Positions 5,732 through 9,584 of a DNA stretch of 9,584 bases are shown one piece after another (the first letter of the stretch is position 1; each line of letters begins with the position of its first letter). The stretch is taken from contig JBMOHS010000154.1 in assembly GCA_049317725.1 (NCBI GenBank), positions 1 through 9,584 of the forward strand, written 5' to 3'. A model generated the notes under the pieces. That model had not been told where the DNA came from and made no database searches. It worked only from the letters and a program-made list of their open reading frames with translations. The position numbers and the translations under genes were made by a program. Source of the DNA: CAIOZW01 sp049317725 (GTDB lineage: Bacteria > Acidobacteriota > Blastocatellia > RBC074).

Positions 5732-6621
5732 AGCGGATGATTGGAGGAGAGGCGGACACCTGGAGACGAGGCCGGCAGCGGTTGCGCCGTGGGATCTTCA
5801 TTCTGCCCAGCACGTTGACGATTGGGAACATCTTCTGCGGTTTCTATGCCGTGATCCATGCCCTCAAGGGCTACGATGCCTTGTCCGAAGTGCAAGCGGC
5901 GGAGAAGCTCTTCAACCAAGCGGCAATCGCGATTGGCATCGCCTGGCTGCTCGACAATCTTGATGGCAGAATCGCCCGCCTCACCAACACGACCTCCGAG
6001 TTTGGAGTCGAGTTGGACAGCATTGCCGATTTTCTCTCCTTTGGCGTGGCCCCGGCCGTCTTGGCCTATGCCTGGGGCTACGGTTCGACCCCCGGATTAG
6101 AGAAGGTCGGTTGGGCAATCTCCTTCCTCTTCCTGATTTGTGGTGCGCTCCGTCTTGCCCGTTTCAATGTGATGGCACGGACTTCGAGCGACGCCTTTAC
6201 GGGGAAGACGAGCAAGCTCGACAAGCGCTACTTTGTCGGGTTGCCGACCCCTGGTGCGGCCGGGTTGGTTGCTGGCCTGATCCACTTTTTTCCATCCCCG
6301 GTCGCCGCGCAGGCCGGCTCTCAGCGCCACTGGAACAGTCTGCTCCTGCTGTTGGTGATGGGCGCCTTGGCCCTCTTGATGGTCAGCACGCTTCGTTACA
6401 CCAAGTTTGTCGACCTGGGAGCCAAGCTTCGGCAGCCATTCCTGACCCTCCCCCTCCTCTCGCTGGTCGTCATGGGCATCTGGTTCTACTCGGATTGGAT
6501 GATGCTGCTCGTCGCCGGCAGCTACGTGCTCTATGGCCCATTGCTGAAGGTGGGAGGACTCCTGCAGCGGATCCGCCGTGGGGGCCCGCGCCCAGTGGAA
6601 CCGGCCCCCCCTCCCAAATGA
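5728..6621 (+). CDS. pssA: CDP-diacylglycerol--serine O-phosphatidyltransferase
   Basis: Integral membrane enzyme that makes phosphatidylserine from CDP-diacylglycerol and serine, the substrate of the Psd encoded just upstream. Seen in 297 residues: the complete CDP-alcohol phosphatidyltransferase motif D-x2-D-G-x2-A-R-x8-G-x3-D-x3-D with D76, D79, G80, A83, R84, G93, D97 and D101, and several hydrophobic segments typical of type II PssA, including one before the motif (about 23-45), and others near 105-115, 125-140, 180-200, 220-235 and 250-275. The C-terminus is Pro-rich. The ATG at 5728 overlaps the psd TGA by four bases, with GGAAGGA (5714-5720) 7 nt upstream inside psd, so translational coupling is likely. 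The longer in-frame reading from 5569 lies wholly inside psd and is rejected. With a 297-residue length it is somewhat longer than minimal PssA. Confidence 0.95.
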   Translation: MKRMIGGEADTWRRGRQRLRRGIFILPSTLTIGNIFCGFYAVIHALKGYDALSEVQAAEKLFNQAAIAIGIAWLLDNLDGRIARLTNTTSEFGVELDSIADFLSFGVAPAVLAYAWGYGSTPGLEKVGWAISFLFLICGALRLARFNVMARTSSDAFTGKTSKLDKRYFVGLPTPGAAGLVAGLIHFFPSPVAAQAGSQRHWNSLLLLLVMGALALLMVSTLRYTKFVDLGAKLRQPFLTLPLLSLVVMGIWFYSDWMMLLVAGSYVLYGPLLKVGGLLQRIRRGGPRPVEPAPPPK

Positions 6622-6623
6622 TC

Positions 6624-6641
6624 GGGAGGCAGCGACCTCCC
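6624..6641 (+). terminator. weak hairpin after pssA
   Basis: GGGAGG (6624-6629) pairs with CCTCCC (6636-6641) across CAGCGA, starting 3 bases after the pssA stop. The same GGGAGG can pair instead with CCTCCC at 6610-6615 inside the pssA end. Stem is only 6 bp and there is no T-run, so termination is uncertain. Confidence 0.3.
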
Positions 6642-6685
6642 CCCTTCACTCCTCCAGCCATTCTCCCCTTCAGCGAGCCTCTCGG

Positions 6686-6715
6686 CTGTCCCAATCCGAA
6701 GCCATCGCGTATACT
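6686..6715 (+). promoter_or_regulatory. candidate guaA promoter
   Basis: TATACT (6710-6715) is five of six to the -10 consensus and sits 44 bases before the guaA start. A weak CTGTCC (6686-6691) lies 18 bases upstream as a possible -35. The predicted leader is short, about 35-40 bases, leaving no room for a purine riboswitch. Confidence 0.4.
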
Positions 6716-6746
6716 CCAAATTTGCTCTCTGCAGATCCCAATACCC

Positions 6747-6755
6747 AAGGAGTGA
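6747..6755 (+). promoter_or_regulatory. strong ribosome binding site fixing the guaA GTG start
   Basis: AAGGAGTGA is nearly the full anti-Shine-Dalgarno complement. Its AAGGAG core ends 7 nt before the GTG at 6760. No in-frame ATG in a comparable position exists, so the GTG start is well supported. Confidence 0.75.
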
Positions 6756-6759
6756 CCGC

Positions 6760-8301
6760 GTGTCGAGCACCTTCGAAACGATTATTATTCTCGATTTTGG
6801 ATCCCAATATACCCAGTTGATTGCCCGCCGTATCCGTGAGTTGGGCGTCTACTGTGAAATTCTTCCGTACCATACCCCCCTCGCCGAGATCCGCCGGAGC
6901 AACCCCAAAGGGTTGATCCTCTCCGGCGGGCCCAGTTCGGTCTATGACGCCGATGCGCCCCGCGTCGATCGTGAAGTCCTCTCCCTCGGCGTTCCGGTCC
7001 TGGGCATCTGCTACGGACTGCAACTGCTCAGTTACCACCTCGGAGGGAAGGTTGAGCCCTCCTCCAGGAGGGAGTACGGTGCCGCTCAGGTCCGGATTAC
7101 CCGTCCCAGCCGCCTCTTCGAGGGGGTCCCAGCCGAGACCCCTGTCTGGATGAGCCACGGCGATCACGTCACCGAACCTCCCCCAGGATTCTCGGTGATT
7201 GCTGCGACTGATAACGCGCTAGGGGCAGTCGAAGAGGAGGCGCGGGGCTGGTATGGGCTGCAATTTCACCCCGAGGTGGCCCACACACCGGAAGGGAAGC
7301 GGATCCTCGACAACTTTGTGCGATCGATCTGTGGGTGTCAGGGGGATTGGACAGCGGCCTCGTTCATCGAAGCCGCAGTCGAGCGAATTCGGGCTCAGGT
7401 CGGTGAACGGCGAGCGGTCTGTGGCCTGTCAGGGGGCGTCGATTCGGCAGTGGCAGCCGCCCTGGTGGCCAGGGCGATTGGCGATCGGTTGATCTGCCTC
7501 TTCGTTGACAATGGGCTTCTGCGACGAGGGGAGTTCGAACGGGTGCTGGCCTCTTTTGCGGAGTATGGGCAGCTGGATGTGCGCGGGATTGCGGCGGGGG
7601 AGCGATTTCTGGGCGCGCTGGCTGGAGTGGACGATCCGGAGCAGAAACGGAAGCTGATTGGGTACACCTTCATCGATGTCTTCCAAGAGGAAGCGGCGCG
7701 GTTGGGCCAGATCGATCTTCTGGTCCAAGGGACCCTCTACCCCGATGTCATCGAGTCACAGTCGGTCAAGGGGCCCTCGGCGGTGATCAAGAGCCATCAC
7801 AATGTCGGGGGATTACCGGAGAAGATGCATCTGCAACTGGTCGAGCCGTTGCGCGAACTTTTCAAGGACGAGGTACGACAGGTGGGGCGAGAGCTGGGGC
7901 TGCCCGACGAACTGATCGATCGACAGCCGTTTCCGGGCCCTGGGTTGGCGATCCGCATTCTGGGTCCGGTCAACCCGGACGATCTCCAGCTCCTCCAAGC
8001 CTCAGATCAGATTGTCCTGGAAGAGATCAAGCGGGCTGGTCTCTATCGTGAGATCTGGCAAGCCTTTGCCGTACTCCTGCCGATCCGGACGGTCGGGGTG
8101 ATGGGGGATCAGCGGACCTATGAACGTGTCGTCGCCATTCGCGCGGTCCGGAGCGTCGACGGGATGACCGCTGACTGGGTTCGACTTCCTTATGACCTGC
8201 TCGAGACGATCAGTCGACGGATTGTCAGTGAGGTTCGCGGGATCAATCGGGTTGTTTACGATATCAGCTCCAAGCCGCCCAGTACAATCGAATGGGAGTG
8301 A
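6760..8301 (+). CDS. guaA: GMP synthase (glutamine-hydrolysing)
   Basis: Last step of GMP synthesis: XMP, ATP and glutamine give GMP in the cytosol. Seen in 513 residues, the normal full length: an N-terminal class I glutamine amidotransferase domain (about 7-190) with the nucleophile C84 in GICYGLQ and H170/E172 in QFHPEV; an ATP-pyrophosphatase domain with the PP-loop SGGVDS at 224-229; and a C-terminal dimerisation domain with KSHHNVGGLPEKM, RQPFPGPGLAIRILG and the terminal SKPPSTIEWE found in the family. All catalytic residues are present. It starts with GTG behind a strong AAGGAG and ends with tandem stops TGA TAA. The 138-base gap after pssA has a candidate promoter, so it is probably transcribed separately. 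guaB is not adjacent. Confidence 0.98.
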   Translation: MSSTFETIIILDFGSQYTQLIARRIRELGVYCEILPYHTPLAEIRRSNPKGLILSGGPSSVYDADAPRVDREVLSLGVPVLGICYGLQLLSYHLGGKVEPSSRREYGAAQVRITRPSRLFEGVPAETPVWMSHGDHVTEPPPGFSVIAATDNALGAVEEEARGWYGLQFHPEVAHTPEGKRILDNFVRSICGCQGDWTAASFIEAAVERIRAQVGERRAVCGLSGGVDSAVAAALVARAIGDRLICLFVDNGLLRRGEFERVLASFAEYGQLDVRGIAAGERFLGALAGVDDPEQKRKLIGYTFIDVFQEEAARLGQIDLLVQGTLYPDVIESQSVKGPSAVIKSHHNVGGLPEKMHLQLVEPLRELFKDEVRQVGRELGLPDELIDRQPFPGPGLAIRILGPVNPDDLQLLQASDQIVLEEIKRAGLYREIWQAFAVLLPIRTVGVMGDQRTYERVVAIRAVRSVDGMTADWVRLPYDLLETISRRIVSEVRGINRVVYDISSKPPSTIEWE

Positions 8302-8310
8302 TAAGGGGCT

Positions 8311-8407
8311 GCTTAAACGGTCCGCTTGCTTAAGACGGCTGGTGGGTTAAGATTTTGTTGATAATGTTTAAGCTGACATGACCGAAAGGGTTAAACGGTT
8401 TGCTTAA
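8311..8407. repeat. array of six GNTTAA motifs upstream of dnaE
   Basis: GCTTAA (8311, 8328, 8402), GGTTAA (8345, 8389) and GTTTAA (8366) occur six times in 97 bases, all readable in the same orientation. Two copies sit in a longer near-identical repeat, TTAAACGGT(CC/TT)GCTT, at 8313-8327 and 8391-8405 (13 of 15 identical); the second motif is followed by the similar GACGG. Start spacings are 17, 17, 21, 23 and 13. TTAA should be rare in DNA this GC-rich. GATAAT (8360-8365) in the middle could be a -10 element for dnaE, but lacks a good -35. The likely meanings are a protein-binding array or a promoter region. Confidence 0.6.
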
Positions 8408-8511
8408 TTGCTCTTTTCGCGGGGAGGCGCGAGGCCGCCGTGGATGGGGGGCCGCCGCGACTGGAGAGGTCAGAGGGTCGTTGCGCAAGCGTTGGAGAAG
8501 AGGTCGGGAGT

Positions 8512-9584
8512 ATGGCCGAGAAGCGAGAGTTCGTTCATCTGCACTTACACACAGATTACAGTCTGCTCGACGGCGCGATCAAGATCGGGCCCTTGGCCAC
8601 ACGGGCAGCAGAGATGGGGATGTCAGCGGTCGCGATCACGGACCACGGCAATCTCTACGGGGCCCTCGCCTTTTATCACAAGATGCGTGGGGTGGGGGTC
8701 AAACCGATCATCGGCATGGAGGCCTACTATACGCGTGGGAGTCGCCACGAGAAAGGGGTCCCAGGGTTGGAGCCTGGCGAGAAGCCGACCAACCACTTGG
8801 TCCTCTTGGCGACGAGTCTGACGGGCTATCACAACCTCGTCAAACTCTCGTCGATGGCCTTTCTCGAGGGGTTCTGGCGTAAGCCACGAATCGACAGGGA
8901 GCTCTTGGCGGCCCACTCGGAGGGGCTGATCGGGCTCTCCGCCTGTTTGAGTGGGGTTCCCCCTTCGCTGCTCCTGCGGGATCGTTTCGATGAGGCGGCA
9001 CGCGCGGCGCTCGAGTTCGAAGATATTTTCGGTAAGGGAAACTACTATCTCGAGATGCAGGAGCACGGGCTGGAGGCGCAGCAGCGAATACGCAAGCCGA
9101 TGGTCGAGTTGTCGAAGCGGACTGGCATTCCATTGGTGGCGACCAACGACTCCCACTATCTCCTCCCGACCGACGTCAAGGCGCACGAGATGCTCCTCTG
9201 CATCGGGACCGGCAAGACGATCCGGGATCCAAACCGGCTGACCTATGGCTCTCCAGACTACTACTTTCGCTCCGCGGAGGAGATGTGGCAAACCTTTGGG
9301 GAGCTCCCGGACGCGCTGTTGCGGACGCTCGAAATCGCCGAGAAGTGCAATCTCGAGTTTCCCAAGACGATCGATCAGGTACCGCTCTACCCTGTTCCGG
9401 AAGGCTATTCCCTCGCCAGCTACTTCGAGAAGGTGGTCTGGGACGGGTATGAAGAGAGGCTGCGGGAGATTTGGCAGTTGTCCCCCCCCCGCAATCCCCT
9501 CGCGACCTACCGCGATCGGCTGACATTGGAGATCGAGACGATCAAGCGGATGGGCTATACCGGGTACTTCCTGATCGTCTGGGA
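8512..9584 (+). CDS. dnaE: DNA polymerase III subunit alpha, DnaE (3' end outside window)
   Basis: Catalytic subunit of the replicative polymerase. The first 357 codons are visible. Seen: an N-terminal PHP domain beginning HLHLHTDYSLLDG, with the nine residues expected for metal binding in intact PHP domains at H11, H13, D20, H45, E70, H95, C145, D213 and H215. The segment then reaches ETIKRMGYTGYFLIVW, which in E. coli DnaE lies shortly before the catalytic aspartates, so the polymerase active site is beyond the edge. The start ATG aligns with the usual DnaE N-terminus (a few residues before FVHL) and has GAAGAGG about 8-9 nt upstream. A run of nine C (9482-9490) is in frame at codons 324-327. 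E. coli DnaE lacks several of these ligands. PolC is excluded because no OB or DEDD exonuclease precedes PHP. Confidence 0.97.
   Translation, partial: MAEKREFVHLHLHTDYSLLDGAIKIGPLATRAAEMGMSAVAITDHGNLYGALAFYHKMRGVGVKPIIGMEAYYTRGSRHEKGVPGLEPGEKPTNHLVLLATSLTGYHNLVKLSSMAFLEGFWRKPRIDRELLAAHSEGLIGLSACLSGVPPSLLLRDRFDEAARAALEFEDIFGKGNYYLEMQEHGLEAQQRIRKPMVELSKRTGIPLVATNDSHYLLPTDVKAHEMLLCIGTGKTIRDPNRLTYGSPDYYFRSAEEMWQTFGELPDALLRTLEIAEKCNLEFPKTIDQVPLYPVPEGYSLASYFEKVVWDGYEERLREIWQLSPPRNPLATYRDRLTLEIETIKRMGYTGYFLIVW

Noticed and set aside
8481..8488. TTGCGCAA palindrome shortly before dnaE
   Set aside because: An isolated 8-base palindrome without flanking symmetry or a second copy; expected by chance.
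1..9584. Search for tRNA, rRNA, CRISPR, transposon, phage or toxin-antitoxin features
   Set aside because: No TpsiC-like arm in a cloverleaf context, no spaced array of long repeats, no terminal inverted repeats or recombinase motifs were seen; all substantial coding regions are assigned to housekeeping families.

Overview
The window reads as a compact, GC-rich (roughly 60% or more by eye) bacterial chromosome segment that is almost entirely housekeeping genes. I see no transposase, integrase, phage gene, CRISPR array, rRNA or tRNA. The combination of a TsaB/RimI pair, a YdcH-like (DUF465) small protein, a short archaeal-type phosphatidylserine decarboxylase overlapping pssA, and the general style of these proteins fits Acidobacteriota or a neighbouring deep-branching Gram-negative phylum. 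This placement is inference from familiarity, not from a search.

Layout. On the minus strand, mutS (mismatch recognition ATPase) runs off the left edge; 837 codons are visible. After a divergent intergenic region of 293 bases, everything else is on the plus strand: tsaB (t6A tRNA modification), rimI (N-acetyltransferase), a 412-base non-coding stretch rich in short repeats and hairpins, a small DUF465/YdcH-like coiled-coil gene, a GC-rich stem-loop, psd and pssA overlapping by four bases (phosphatidylethanolamine synthesis), guaA (GMP synthetase, GTG start), a 210-base gap holding an iterated GNTTAA motif, and the first 357 codons of dnaE (DNA polymerase III alpha), which runs off the right edge.

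How the genes work together. psd and pssA are consecutive steps of one pathway (CDP-diacylglycerol to phosphatidylserine to phosphatidylethanolamine) and look translationally coupled. tsaB and rimI are a widely conserved neighbour pair linked to translation. mutS and dnaE both bear on replication fidelity. guaA supplies GMP and stands alone with its own candidate promoter and strong ribosome binding site.

I found no convincing undescribed system. The points most worth a second look are: a strong G-quadruplex motif inside the psd coding strand; six GNTTAA motifs upstream of dnaE; two unrelated 12-base-period repeats plus overlapping palindromes between rimI and the DUF465 gene; long homopolymer runs inside mutS (including the Walker A codons), rimI and dnaE; and a DnaE PHP domain whose nine expected metal ligands are all present.
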